A stretch of 64,000 nt of DNA from assembly GCA_028720205.1 (NCBI GenBank), contig JAQYLE010000014.1, forward strand, positions 39,676 through 103,675, given 5' to 3'. The notes under the pieces were generated by a model. The model worked only from the letters and a program-made list of their open reading frames with translations. It did not search any database and was not told the DNA's origin. Shown here piece after piece: positions 7,416-16,123 of this stretch (the first letter of the stretch is position 1; each line of letters opens with the position of its first letter). The translations under genes were made by a program, and so were the position numbers. Source of the DNA: Clostridia bacterium (GTDB lineage Bacteria; Bacillota; Clostridia; Christensenellales; Borkfalkiaceae).

Positions 7416-7793
7416 TTATCGATTGTTTTTTGACGTTTTTCCGCCGGAAGAAAGAGAAAAAAGCGCGAGAAATATTAAAAACAAACCGAACGTTTTACGC
7501 AGAAAAGGCGCAGGCAAAGCAAGCGCCGCAAACGATCCCGCCGCCGCGGCGAAAAGAGCGGGCAGAGCGGTTTGCAGCGCCATCTTTTTTTGCAGAAGTC
7601 CGTTTTTTACATGCACGTTCAAAGCGCATGCGCCCGTGGGCAAAAAGGCGAACAGATTGGCGGATTGCGCGATTTTCTGCGGCACCCCGCCGAAAAAAAG
7701 CAACAACGGAATGGTAATCGTGCCGCCGCCCATTCCCATGCCCGCGGGAACGCCGCCCAGAAAGCCAAGCAACAAATAGAGATAAAATTTCAC
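7416..7793 (-). CDS. TauE/SafE-type membrane transporter, half-length (second of pair)
   Basis: This 125-residue hydrophobic protein has about four membrane segments and the TauE/SafE repeat signature near its start (GFLGGVPAGMGMGGGTITIPLLLF, split here across residues 10-33). Full-length members have about 250 residues with two such repeats and export sulfite, sulfonates or related anions. Here one repeat is encoded alone. The gene follows another half-length gene by 15 bases, so the two products probably form a heterodimer equal to one full transporter. The substrate is unknown. Confidence 0.8.
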   Translation of the reverse strand: MKFYLYLLLGFLGGVPAGMGMGGGTITIPLLLFFGGVPQKIAQSANLFAFLPTGACALNVHVKNGLLQKKMALQTALPALFAAAAGSFAALALPAPFLRKTFGLFLIFLALFSLSSGGKTSKNNR

Positions 7794-7808
7794 TTTTTTC
7801 TTCCTCTT

Positions 7809-8186
7809 TTACGATAACAACATCCAGAATCCCGCGAAAAGTTGCAAAGCGGTAAACGTGAAAAATACGGCTTTTTCCGGCAGAAACAAAAGCAGTTTCG
7901 CCCCTAAAAATCCCCCCGCGAATCCGCCGATCGCCGTAGGCAAAGCCACGGAAAAGTCAAAACAGCCGCGTAGGGCGTACAGGATAAACGAAAGCATGGA
8001 AACGGGCAAAATTACCGCAATTGCCGTAGCGTGCGCCTCCTTTTCCTTACTCCCGAGGGCGCGCAAAAGCGGCACGGCGATCATTCCGCCGCCTCCGCCG
8101 AACAGCCCGTTTGCCGCGCCCGTCGCCGCGCCGCAAAGTATATTTTTTACAACGTTCGTTTGTTTTGTTTCCCGCGTGTTTTTCAT
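7809..8186 (-). CDS. TauE/SafE-type membrane transporter, half-length (first of pair)
   Basis: A 125-residue partner of the gene at 7416-7793. After a short basic cytosolic start it carries GAATGAANGLFGGGGGMIAVPLL (spread over residues 19-41), the hallmark of a TauE/SafE repeat, and about four membrane spans. The two proteins are clearly related to each other at the glycine-rich motif but are not identical, as expected for the two halves of one transporter. Four-span halves arranged in tandem are known in Firmicutes. The 15-base gap suggests translational coupling. Confidence 0.8.
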   Translation of the reverse strand: MKNTRETKQTNVVKNILCGAATGAANGLFGGGGGMIAVPLLRALGSKEKEAHATAIAVILPVSMLSFILYALRGCFDFSVALPTAIGGFAGGFLGAKLLLFLPEKAVFFTFTALQLFAGFWMLLS

Positions 8187-8335
8187 TACGTTCTCTCCGA
8201 TTGATCGTCGTTTTTTTCCGTTTTATTTGTTGTTATTGTAAAATTTTTACGCCGTTTAAACGCCGATATTTTTATTTATTTTGCGTAAATTCCGTAAAAA
8301 TATCACGTTTTTTGTGCGTAACTACGGGAAAACGC

Positions 8336-8364
8336 TTGCCTGACAAACGGTTTTATGGTACAAT
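8336..8364 (+). promoter_or_regulatory. promoter of the large surface lipoprotein
   Basis: Plus strand TTGCCT (8336-8341), 17-base spacer, TACAAT (8359-8364). The leader of roughly 120 bases contains a GCGCGAAA ... TTTCGCGC hairpin near 8418-8440 before the ribosome site at 8478-8482. Confidence 0.65.
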
Positions 8365-8492
8365 AATATAGCATATCTTCGATAACGCTCGAAATATGCC
8401 CTATGCTTCCGTTGCGGAGCGCGCGAAAAAGCGTTTCGCGCTTTGCGCGTACGGCATACGGGAAAATTTTTTGACGTAAGGGTATTGTGACT

Positions 8493-11400
8493 ATGAGCAA
8501 AAACAAACGCAAAAATAAACTTCTTACTTTGTTTTTAACCGCGTTTTTCCTTTCCGCTTCTGCGGGCACGCTGGCCGCCTGTGCGGGCAACGAGGACGCC
8601 TCCGAAGTGGATCAATCGGAAATTTCTTCCAGCCAGACCGCCGATAATTCGCGGATTAAGAACGGGGGCTTCGAATCGGATACGGCAAAAGACTCGGCGC
8701 CGATTATCACTTCGCCGAAGAGTTGGTCGAAATCCTCTCAGGTTTCCAGCAAAACGGCAAGCGGCGTCATCGATACGAAGCCCGAAGCGTGGGATTCGCT
8801 TACCAAAACGGGCAACGTTTCCCCCGCCAACGAAACGGAAGCCGCCGAAAAATGGGCGGAGATGAACGCATACGACAGATTGCAGTATATCAAGAACTGG
8901 AAAGATGCCAATTCCGGCAAAGACGTAGACGATCTGGAATTTTATACGGACAAGTACAATATTTCCGCCGACGATATTCCCGAAGCGGACGTGAACCCCG
9001 GCACGCATTACGCCGGCGGCGAGGCGGGCGCGGACAAGAATACCAGAGTGCTGATGATACACAACGCGGTTTCTTCTACTTCCGCGATCGGCGCGGCGCA
9101 GTATTACACGTCCTCTTCCACCATCACCCTTGCCGCGGGAACAGCCGCGAAGTTTTCCGTTTGGGTAAAGACGGCGAAACTTACCTACGGCTCTGAAAAT
9201 TCCGAGGCGGATAAAAACCGCGGCGCGTATATCGCCGTTTCTCAGACCGTGGGCGGAAAGAGCAAGGAACAGGTGCAGGTGAAGAACATCAACACCGAAA
9301 AAATCAATCCCGCGGGCGAAAACAACGGCTGGGTAAAATACGAATTTTACGTAAAAGGCAGCAACTACGCCGCAAGCACGTTTACCGTAGCGCTGGGGCT
9401 GGGGCAGGGAACGAGTTCCAACCAGTTCGGCGGCGTGAACGGCTATGCGTTTTTCGACGATTTAGAATGTTCCGTAATCAGAAGTTCGGAATACGACGCT
9501 CTCGTTCCCGCAAGCGCGACGGATATAAAACAGGTTACCGATACGGAATACGAGTTTTCCGCCGACCGCGACTGCATGAATATTTTTAAATACGCCATTA
9601 ACCTCAGTTCTTCCCTGAGCGCGGGCACGTTTGCCGATTTAGGCATTACCTCTTCCGACGCACGGAAGATCGACGCGAAAAACAATGTATTCGACGACGC
9701 CGACGCCATTGATAAATACGGCATATTCACCAAATCGGCGATCGACGCCGGAATCGATACGGAAAGCAACGAATATTTTAAAGCCGTATGGCAAAGCGAT
9801 TTCGCCTCGTTCCCCTTTGCCGACGCGAGCGATTTGCTCGTACTCTTCTCCGCAAGCAAAACGGCGTACGAAGCACAGAGCGATACGATTACTCTTTCCG
9901 CAAACACCTGCGCGCTGTATTCGGTTTGGGTAAAAACTTCTAAAATCGCAAGCGGCAACACGGGCGCGGGAATAACGCTTACCGAAAAGGCAAGCATTTC
10001 CGATCCTTCCGACGACGACGCCACGGCGCTGTTATCCTCGCTTGACTCCACCACGGGCACGAAAACGGACGTGGACGGCAGCGCGGGCGCGAAAGACGAG
10101 GATATTTTCGCAGGCTGGCAACAATGCACGCTGCTTATCGAAAACAAAACGGACTCCGATAAATATTTCTCGTTAACCTTTACCTTCGGCGCAACTGCCG
10201 ACGACGCGGAAAAATCCGCCTACGGCGCGGGATACGCCATGTTTACCGGAATTGAAAGCGCAACGCTTACTTCCAAACAGGCGGAATACTATTCCACGGG
10301 TACGTACGCGGCGAAAAAGACTTTCGAAGCGGAAACCGAAGATACGGGCGCGGCGGCATTCGACGACCGCGCGGGCGACGAGGATACCGACCGTATAAAA
10401 ACCGGATTCACCAACCTTTCTTCCTATTACGGCGTAGAAGGCGGAAGTTCGTGGGTAAACAAGAACAATCACGACGAAACGAAAGTAAACGCATACGAAT
10501 ACGCGGGGCTGGTCAATAAGGCATATGCAAGCGCCTATGCAGGCACGTACGCGGGCGAATCCGATCTTACCGCCTTGTTCGCCTACCCCGAAGCGTTGTT
10601 CGAAAACGCGGAAGAACCGCTGATGATTTACAACAAAGAAGCGGGCAAGTCTTACGGATTCATCGCGAAATCTTCCACAAGCGTTTCTTCCGATTCCTAT
10701 AAGACGATTTCCGTACGCGTAAAAACGGGGAACGGCGCGAAAGCGAGCATTTACCTGGTGAACGCCGACGCCGCGGATAAAACGGCGTTTACTTTCAACA
10801 CGCCCAAAGTAGCGTACTGGTACGACAAGACGGGGAACGTTTGCGCGAAAGACCCTACCGACAGTTCTTTCAAACGCGATACGGATACGGCGTTCTTTTT
10901 GGATAAACGCGGCTTATACGTGGCTAACACCGCCTGGACGGGCTACGACGAATCCTTGATGAAAGACAAGGTATTCGCCAACCTTTCCGCGTACGAAAAA
11001 GACGCGGATAATAACAACCTGATGGTGGCGGAAGGCGGCGTTTCGTACAACTACGATTCCACCCAATGGAACAATCAGGGCGTGGACGGCATTGCGTATT
11101 ATTATAAAGACGGAAAGTATTATGCGTATTCCGATCACACCACCGAAGTCACCGATTTAATGACGCTGGTTTCGGCAGGAAAACTTACGCCGAAATCGTT
11201 GACTGCGGATACGCAGGGCGAAATTGCTTTAAGCGCGGAAACCATCGACACGAACGGGCAGTGGCAAACGTTCACCTTCTACCTGCACACCGGAAACGAA
11301 GCGAAAAATTACCGCCTGGAAGTATGGAGCGGCGTGAGAAACGGCGAGACGGAAAACGCCGCCGGAAGTTACGTTATGTTCGCCGCCGACAAGCGTTCCG

Positions 11401-11909
11401 ATCTTACCTCCGACACCTGGAAATCCAACCTTGACGAAAGCGTGAAAAAGGCGAAGGGAACGATGAGCGAAGACGAATTCAAAAAGAGCGAAAACGTAAG
11501 ATATTACGCCTTCTCGTTCCTCGATTCGGCTAAATTCCTGCGCTACGATTCCACTTTGGATAAAGACGAAGTAGGCAATTCGTACACTTCGTACGACTCC
11601 ACTTCTTCCGATTATGCGGAAGGCGTTTCGTACCTCAAATACGCCGACGTCGACGGCAATACTCTGGTGTACGTGGATTATTCCAAAACGGAAGTTACCG
11701 TAACGGCGGATACCGCCGACGATTCTTCGAACGATACCGAAGAGGATTCTGCCGATTCAAACGGCGTCAACGTCTGGTTGCTGGCAAGTTCCATTATTCT
11801 TGCGGCGGTATTGTTACTGACTATCGTAAGCATCGCCGTCCGCCGTATTCTGAAAAAGAAAGGCAGAAAGGCAAAAGCGCCGAAACAGAAAAAGGCCAAA
11901 AAACAATAA
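8493..11909 (+). CDS. very large surface lipoprotein with three jelly-roll-like modules and C-terminal membrane anchor
   Basis: The ATG at 8493 lies 10 bases after AAGGG; a GTG at 8487 is too close to it. The 1138-residue product begins with a lipoprotein signal (Lys/Arg-rich start, hydrophobic core, lipobox TLAAC with Cys30). It then shows three units resembling carbohydrate-binding jelly rolls (CBM4/9-like). Each has a strand with a V(W/R)VKT motif (SVWVKTAK near residue 215, SVWVKTSK near 480, SVRVKTGN near 735), a GW/WQ strand and a GYAFFDD/GYAMF-like end. The far C-terminus has a single membrane span (WLLASSIILAAVLLL) and a Lys-rich cytosolic tail. Composition is strikingly rich in Ala, Asp, Ser and Thr. 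A role in glycan or wall binding is inference. It is monocistronic, with its own promoter and terminator. Confidence 0.75.
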   Translation: MSKNKRKNKLLTLFLTAFFLSASAGTLAACAGNEDASEVDQSEISSSQTADNSRIKNGGFESDTAKDSAPIITSPKSWSKSSQVSSKTASGVIDTKPEAWDSLTKTGNVSPANETEAAEKWAEMNAYDRLQYIKNWKDANSGKDVDDLEFYTDKYNISADDIPEADVNPGTHYAGGEAGADKNTRVLMIHNAVSSTSAIGAAQYYTSSSTITLAAGTAAKFSVWVKTAKLTYGSENSEADKNRGAYIAVSQTVGGKSKEQVQVKNINTEKINPAGENNGWVKYEFYVKGSNYAASTFTVALGLGQGTSSNQFGGVNGYAFFDDLECSVIRSSEYDALVPASATDIKQVTDTEYEFSADRDCMNIFKYAINLSSSLSAGTFADLGITSSDARKIDAKNNVFDDADAIDKYGIFTKSAIDAGIDTESNEYFKAVWQSDFASFPFADASDLLVLFSASKTAYEAQSDTITLSANTCALYSVWVKTSKIASGNTGAGITLTEKASISDPSDDDATALLSSLDSTTGTKTDVDGSAGAKDEDIFAGWQQCTLLIENKTDSDKYFSLTFTFGATADDAEKSAYGAGYAMFTGIESATLTSKQAEYYSTGTYAAKKTFEAETEDTGAAAFDDRAGDEDTDRIKTGFTNLSSYYGVEGGSSWVNKNNHDETKVNAYEYAGLVNKAYASAYAGTYAGESDLTALFAYPEALFENAEEPLMIYNKEAGKSYGFIAKSSTSVSSDSYKTISVRVKTGNGAKASIYLVNADAADKTAFTFNTPKVAYWYDKTGNVCAKDPTDSSFKRDTDTAFFLDKRGLYVANTAWTGYDESLMKDKVFANLSAYEKDADNNNLMVAEGGVSYNYDSTQWNNQGVDGIAYYYKDGKYYAYSDHTTEVTDLMTLVSAGKLTPKSLTADTQGEIALSAETIDTNGQWQTFTFYLHTGNEAKNYRLEVWSGVRNGETENAAGSYVMFAADKRSDLTSDTWKSNLDESVKKAKGTMSEDEFKKSENVRYYAFSFLDSAKFLRYDSTLDKDEVGNSYTSYDSTSSDYAEGVSYLKYADVDGNTLVYVDYSKTEVTVTADTADDSSNDTEEDSADSNGVNVWLLASSIILAAVLLLTIVSIAVRRILKKKGRKAKAPKQKKAKKQ

Positions 11910-11939
11910 AAACGCTTTTCATACCCCATCAACAAACAA

Positions 11940-11983
11940 CCCGTCGCTCTGACGTTTGCCGAGCGACGGGCTGTGTTTTTTTC
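11940..11983 (+). terminator. Rho-independent terminator of the surface lipoprotein
   Basis: A 10-bp perfect stem (CCCGTCGCTC at 11940-11949 with GAGCGACGGG at 11961-11970) is followed by CTGTG and seven T on the plus strand. It lies between convergent genes and could weakly act on the minus strand too. Confidence 0.85.
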
Positions 11984-12010
11984 GTGCTGAAAATTTCAGA
12001 GCGACGTTCG

Positions 12011-13312
12011 TTATCCGTGCAGTCGCAGTCCGTGCGGAAGATGGTTTTTCACCACTCCCCCTACTCCTTTTCCCCAACCGACGGGGTAGCCGTTCACGCA
12101 CACCGTACACCAGCCGGAAATATTGCCCTCCACGCTTTCGCCGCACAGATATTTTTGCAGCCGCGGATCTTCGTAACCGAGATTCAATGCGTTTTTCGCC
12201 TCGCCGCGTTTCAGAGAAAGGGCGTAGGCATGGGCGGGTTCGAAGCGATTTTTTATTATTTCGCCTATTTTTACGCCGCAACGCAAAACTTTAAGCCCGT
12301 TCCAATCAAAACACCCGGCGGGAAGCGCGTAAAGCGCGCCGCCTTTTTCGTACAGGCTATATTCTTTCGTCTCGCCGAAAACGGAAAGGCAGAATTCGTC
12401 GAACAACCTTTGCGCCGAATAAGACGCGCCGCTCTTTTTAAGCGGCAGATCGCGCCGTCCGCCCCGCGTTTTTTCAAACGTCGCGCAATAATGCCCCTCG
12501 CCGCGTATTTTGTGCGGCAGCAGTTTCTCTTCCGAAAGCAAACGGAATTCTTCATGCGCTTTTAAAAAGTTCCGCGTTTGTTCCTCGTCCTCTTCGCGCG
12601 AAAACGTACAGGTAGAATAGACGAGTTTTCCCCCGCCCGACAACATTTTCGCCGCCTCGTTTAAAATACGGCTCTGCCGCGCCGCGCATGCGCGCACGTT
12701 ATCATCGCTCCATTCGCGCCTTGCCTCTTCCGCGTTTTTACGGAACATACCCTCTCCGGAACAGGGCGCGTCCACCACGATTTTATCGAAATATTCCGTA
12801 AAAAAACCGCTGATTTTTTCGGGATATTCGTTTACTACCACCGCGTTTTTTACGCCCAGACGCTCCGCGTTGGAAAGCAGAATCTGCGCGCGCGAAGGCA
12901 CGGGTTCGTTACTTACCAAAATCCCCTCTCCGTTTGTCGCCGCCGCCAAAGCGGCGGTTTTCCCTCCCGGCGCGGCGCATAAATCCAGCACCCGTTCTCC
13001 CTTTTTTACCTGCGCTTTAGGCGCAACGCACGAAGCGGACGGCTCCTGCATATAATATAATCCCGCGAAATGGTAGGGTTCTTTTCCTACTTTTTCGTGA
13101 TTGACGTATCGCGCGTTTTCCGCCCAGGGTACGGCGCCGCAAAGCGCAAGCGGCGCGATTCTTTCGAATTCTTCAACGGAAATTTTCAGCGTGTTAATAA
13201 GCAGCCCCTTTTCGCTTTGCTCTTTTTCGTATACGGCGAAAAAATCTTCCCGCTCGCTTTCGGGAAGAATATTTTTCATGCGCTCTACGAATTTTTCGGG
13301 AAGGAAATACAC
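12011..13312 (-). CDS. rsmF: rRNA (cytosine-C5) methyltransferase, RsmF/NOL1-NOP2-Sun family
   Basis: These enzymes methylate C5 of a cytosine in rRNA using S-adenosylmethionine. Visible motifs are the SAM loop LDLCAAPGGKT, VDAPCSGEGMF with the release cysteine, and VYSTCTFS with the nucleophile cysteine. The C-terminus ends in a PUA-like RNA-binding part typical of the RsmF/YebU subgroup. I chose the GTG at 13312, which follows AAGGAG by about 10 bases and lies 26 bases after the upstream exonuclease stop. This gives 433 residues beginning at YFLPEKF. A longer frame upstream overlaps the exonuclease gene and looks spurious. The exact rRNA position is not determinable here. Confidence 0.87.
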   Translation of the reverse strand: MYFLPEKFVERMKNILPESEREDFFAVYEKEQSEKGLLINTLKISVEEFERIAPLALCGAVPWAENARYVNHEKVGKEPYHFAGLYYMQEPSASCVAPKAQVKKGERVLDLCAAPGGKTAALAAATNGEGILVSNEPVPSRAQILLSNAERLGVKNAVVVNEYPEKISGFFTEYFDKIVVDAPCSGEGMFRKNAEEARREWSDDNVRACAARQSRILNEAAKMLSGGGKLVYSTCTFSREEDEEQTRNFLKAHEEFRLLSEEKLLPHKIRGEGHYCATFEKTRGGRRDLPLKKSGASYSAQRLFDEFCLSVFGETKEYSLYEKGGALYALPAGCFDWNGLKVLRCGVKIGEIIKNRFEPAHAYALSLKRGEAKNALNLGYEDPRLQKYLCGESVEGNISGWCTVCVNGYPVGWGKGVGGVVKNHLPHGLRLHG

Positions 13313-13338
13313 CGCGTTGCCGCTCCTTTTTGTAGTAT

Positions 13339-14331
13339 TTAATCCGTCCGGGTTTCGCCTGTATTTAACGCATTTACCGCCGTTTCGAGGTCGGCGCGCA
13401 ACTCTTCCGGCGTACAGATTTTCGCGCCTCGATCTTCCGCCTCTTTTCTCCGCGCGCCCGTCTCCTCCGCAAAACATACGTAACAGGTACACTCCGCCGT
13501 TTTATAGGCGTATTTCGCGCCCGCTTTAAACAACAAGGAAAGCAACGGAAGAGAACGCTCGTTATCTTCTTCCAACCGACGGGAAAAACCGATCGATTCG
13601 CCTTTCATCGCGCCGTTTTTATTACGCCGCCGCGCGCCGGAACCGGCGGCGCGGTGAAACTCCGACAGCGCCTTTTCACGGCGTTCTTTCCGCTTTTTCG
13701 CCTCTTCCGCTTCCTTTTTCCCCGCAGCGGAAGAAACGGGCGTAATCGTATAATTTTCTATTCTGCCGCACGAAATCTTGTATTTATCCATAAGCGCGCG
13801 GAAAGATACGCCTTCTTCCCTGCTCATCGCCTCGGCGATTTTCATGGCGGCGTAAGCGTCGTCCACCGCGCGGTGCGGCGTAAATTCCACGCCGAGTTCC
13901 TCCGCAATCGTTCCCAATTTATACTGCCTCTTCATATTCTTTTTCCGGCACATATACGCATACTGCGTATCGGAAAACGAAAAACAAAACGAAGGCAGGG
14001 AAAAACGGCGCGTTTCCAAATTGAGATACTTCACGTCGTTGCCCGTGGCATGACCGCACACCAGCGTGTCTTTATTTTGCAACAACGCGTAAATTTTATC
14101 GGCAACGGCGGGAAAATCGGGGCGGTTTTTAAACGTTTCGTAATCGTAGGGCAACACCAGCCCTTTTTCGCCTTTACGATCGGTAAGGTGAAAACCGCCG
14201 TGCGGATTGATGAGAATATCCTCTTTTTCGATCACGTTAAAATTTTCGTCCGTCAGGCAATAGCCGAAGGCGCAGATTTTTGCGGTATTTTTATTTACGC
14301 TGGCGCATTCAATATCGAAAAACAGATACAT
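13339..14331 (-). CDS. DnaQ-like DEDDh 3'-5' exonuclease
   Basis: The first half is an epsilon-type exonuclease domain: FFDIE with the metal-binding D6 and E8, GHATGNDVKYL in the middle, and HRAVDDAYAA with the DEDDh histidine. The second half is a Lys/Glu/Arg-rich linker, followed by a short C-terminal part with cysteines (TAECTCYVCFAEE) and a BRCT-like end (…DRGAKICTPEEL…). I take the ATG at 14331, preceded by AGAGAGG, rather than a GTG 18 bases upstream. The protein probably proofreads or trims nucleic acid; it could equally be an RNase T-like or polymerase-associated exonuclease. It sits 26 bases before the rRNA methyltransferase gene, likely one operon. Confidence 0.78.
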   Translation of the reverse strand: MYLFFDIECASVNKNTAKICAFGYCLTDENFNVIEKEDILINPHGGFHLTDRKGEKGLVLPYDYETFKNRPDFPAVADKIYALLQNKDTLVCGHATGNDVKYLNLETRRFSLPSFCFSFSDTQYAYMCRKKNMKRQYKLGTIAEELGVEFTPHRAVDDAYAAMKIAEAMSREEGVSFRALMDKYKISCGRIENYTITPVSSAAGKKEAEEAKKRKERREKALSEFHRAAGSGARRRNKNGAMKGESIGFSRRLEEDNERSLPLLSLLFKAGAKYAYKTAECTCYVCFAEETGARRKEAEDRGAKICTPEELRADLETAVNALNTGETRTD

Positions 14332-14526
14332 GTTTCCTCTCTTTCGCACGCAACTTTTCTTCTGTCTTCCCGTATCGTTCTCTCCCGTATCGTTTTACGC
14401 CCGATTTGCGCAAAACGGAAAAAACCGCGGCGAAAAAGCGGATCGATACGGTTCAAAGCGGTTCGAAACAAATCGGAACGGCTTCTACGCGCCGCTTTAT
14501 GCCAATGCGGTTCTCTTCTGTTCACG

Positions 14527-15816
14527 TTATTTTTTGGGTAAGATCGCCGTCTTTCCGCCCATATACGGCTGCAAAACGGCGGGAATCGTAACGCTGCCGT
14601 CCTCCTGCAGATGATTTTCCACAAAAGCGATCAGCATTCTGGGCGGCGCCACCACCGTATTGTTCAGCGTATGCGCAAGTTTTATTTTGCCGTCTGAATC
14701 CTTATAGCGAATGGAAAGTCTGCGCGCCTGCGCGTCGGTAAGATTCGAGCACGAGCCTACTTCGAAGTATTTCTTCTGCCGCGGCGACCACGCCTCTACG
14801 TCGCAACTTTTATATTTCAGATCGGCGAGATCGCCCGAACAGCAACCGAGTTGACGTACGGGAATTTCCATAGAACGGAACAGTTCCACCGTATAATTCC
14901 ACAGTTTTTCGTACCACGCTTCGCTTTCTTCGGGGCGGCACACCACAATCATTTCCTGCTTTTCGAATTGGTGAATACGGTAAATGCCGCGCTCTTCTAT
15001 GCCGTGCGCGCCCTTTTCCTTTCTGAAACAGGGCGAATAACTGGTAAGGGTAAGCGGCAGTTTGTTTCCGTCGATGATCTGCCCCATGAACCTGCCTATC
15101 ATGGAGTGTTCCGAAGTACCTATGAGGTATAAATCTTCTCCTTCGATTTTATACATCATATTATCCATTTCGTCGAAACTCATCACGCCCGAAACCACGT
15201 CGCCGTGAATCATATACGGCGGAATCACGTAGGTAAACCCTTTATCTATCATAAAATCGCGCGCGTAGGTGAGCACCGCCGAATGCAGCCGTGCGATATC
15301 GCCCGTCAGATAATAAAATCCCTGCCCGGAAGTACGCCGCGCGGAATCCACGTCGATGCCGTCCAATTTTTCTAAAATATCCAGATGATACGGCACTTCA
15401 AACGGGGGAACGTACGGCTCGCCGAAACGCTTTAATTCCACGTTCTGGGAATCGTCTTTACCGATAGGCACGTCGTCTGCAATGATATTCGGGATCGACA
15501 TCATCACTTTTTTCAAAGCGCCGTCCGTTTCTTCCGTTTCCTTTTCTATTTCCGCAAGACGGGCGGCGTCGGCGGCAACTTCCGCTTTCACTTTTTCCGC
15601 CTCTTCTTTTTTTCCTTCTTTCATCAGCGCGCCCACCTGTCTGGAAAGAGCGTTACGCGCGGCGCGTAACTTATCTCCCTCTATAATCAGCGCGCGGCGT
15701 TTCGCATCGAGATTAAGCGCCTCGTCTACCAAGGGGAGTTTTTTCTCCTGAAATTTTTTACGGATATTCTCGCGGACTTTTTCCGGATCTGTTCTGATAA
15801 GGTTAATGTCGATCAT
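14527..15816 (-). CDS. serS: seryl-tRNA synthetase
   Basis: It charges tRNA-Ser with serine. The N-terminal start IDINLIRTDPEKV and the long coiled-coil arm (residues about 30-110, used to grip the tRNA-Ser variable arm) are clear, followed by a class II catalytic core with motif 2 (CFRKEKGAHG). Several core motifs differ from the commonest bacterial form: YLIGTSEHSMIGRF instead of a TAEVP-type serine loop, and NNTVVAPPRMLIAFVEN as motif 3 instead of NGSGLA-type. This places it in a divergent but complete SerS subgroup. The length of 429 residues is normal. The ribosome site AAAGGAG is unusually far (about 14 bases) from the ATG. A promoter lies at 15900-15928; there is no T-box. Confidence 0.95.
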   Translation of the reverse strand: MIDINLIRTDPEKVRENIRKKFQEKKLPLVDEALNLDAKRRALIIEGDKLRAARNALSRQVGALMKEGKKEEAEKVKAEVAADAARLAEIEKETEETDGALKKVMMSIPNIIADDVPIGKDDSQNVELKRFGEPYVPPFEVPYHLDILEKLDGIDVDSARRTSGQGFYYLTGDIARLHSAVLTYARDFMIDKGFTYVIPPYMIHGDVVSGVMSFDEMDNMMYKIEGEDLYLIGTSEHSMIGRFMGQIIDGNKLPLTLTSYSPCFRKEKGAHGIEERGIYRIHQFEKQEMIVVCRPEESEAWYEKLWNYTVELFRSMEIPVRQLGCCSGDLADLKYKSCDVEAWSPRQKKYFEVGSCSNLTDAQARRLSIRYKDSDGKIKLAHTLNNTVVAPPRMLIAFVENHLQEDGSVTIPAVLQPYMGGKTAILPKK

Positions 15817-15899
15817 CTGTTTTTAATGCGCTCCTTTGTTTTCCGACGCATCTTTCGCACGCGCGATGCGGCTGCGCGGCTCACGTCTCTTTTTTCATC

Positions 15900-15928
15900 A
15901 TTATACAACTTTTTAAAGTAAATTGCAA
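15900..15928 (-). promoter_or_regulatory. promoter of serS
   Basis: Minus strand TTGCAA (15928-15923), 17-base spacer, TATAAT (15905-15900). It gives a leader of about 75 bases, too short for a T-box. Confidence 0.7.
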
Positions 15929-15978
15929 TTAAAACGCGGATTAAATTGCGGATTCGCCGCGATTTTTCGTTGAAAACG

Positions 15979-16007
15979 TTGTAATTTTCGCGCAAGTATG
16001 GTATAAT
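15979..16007 (+). promoter_or_regulatory. promoter of the P-type ATPase
   Basis: Plus strand TTGTAA (15979-15984), 17-base spacer, TATAAT (16002-16007), divergent from the serS promoter. Confidence 0.7.
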
Positions 16008-16123
16008 AAAAACGTGTTTTTTAAAAAACAGAGAATGATCGAAACGTAAGTTCCCTTTTCCGGCAGATTCAAGCGGTGCAAAAAACGCTTTCAGCCTTTA
16101 CGGAACTCGTTTGGGAGAACGGT

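Noticed and set aside
15817..15899. Possible T-box or riboswitch before serS
   Set aside because: The promoter leaves only about 75 bases, too short for a T-box, and no specifier-loop or antiterminator motif is visible.
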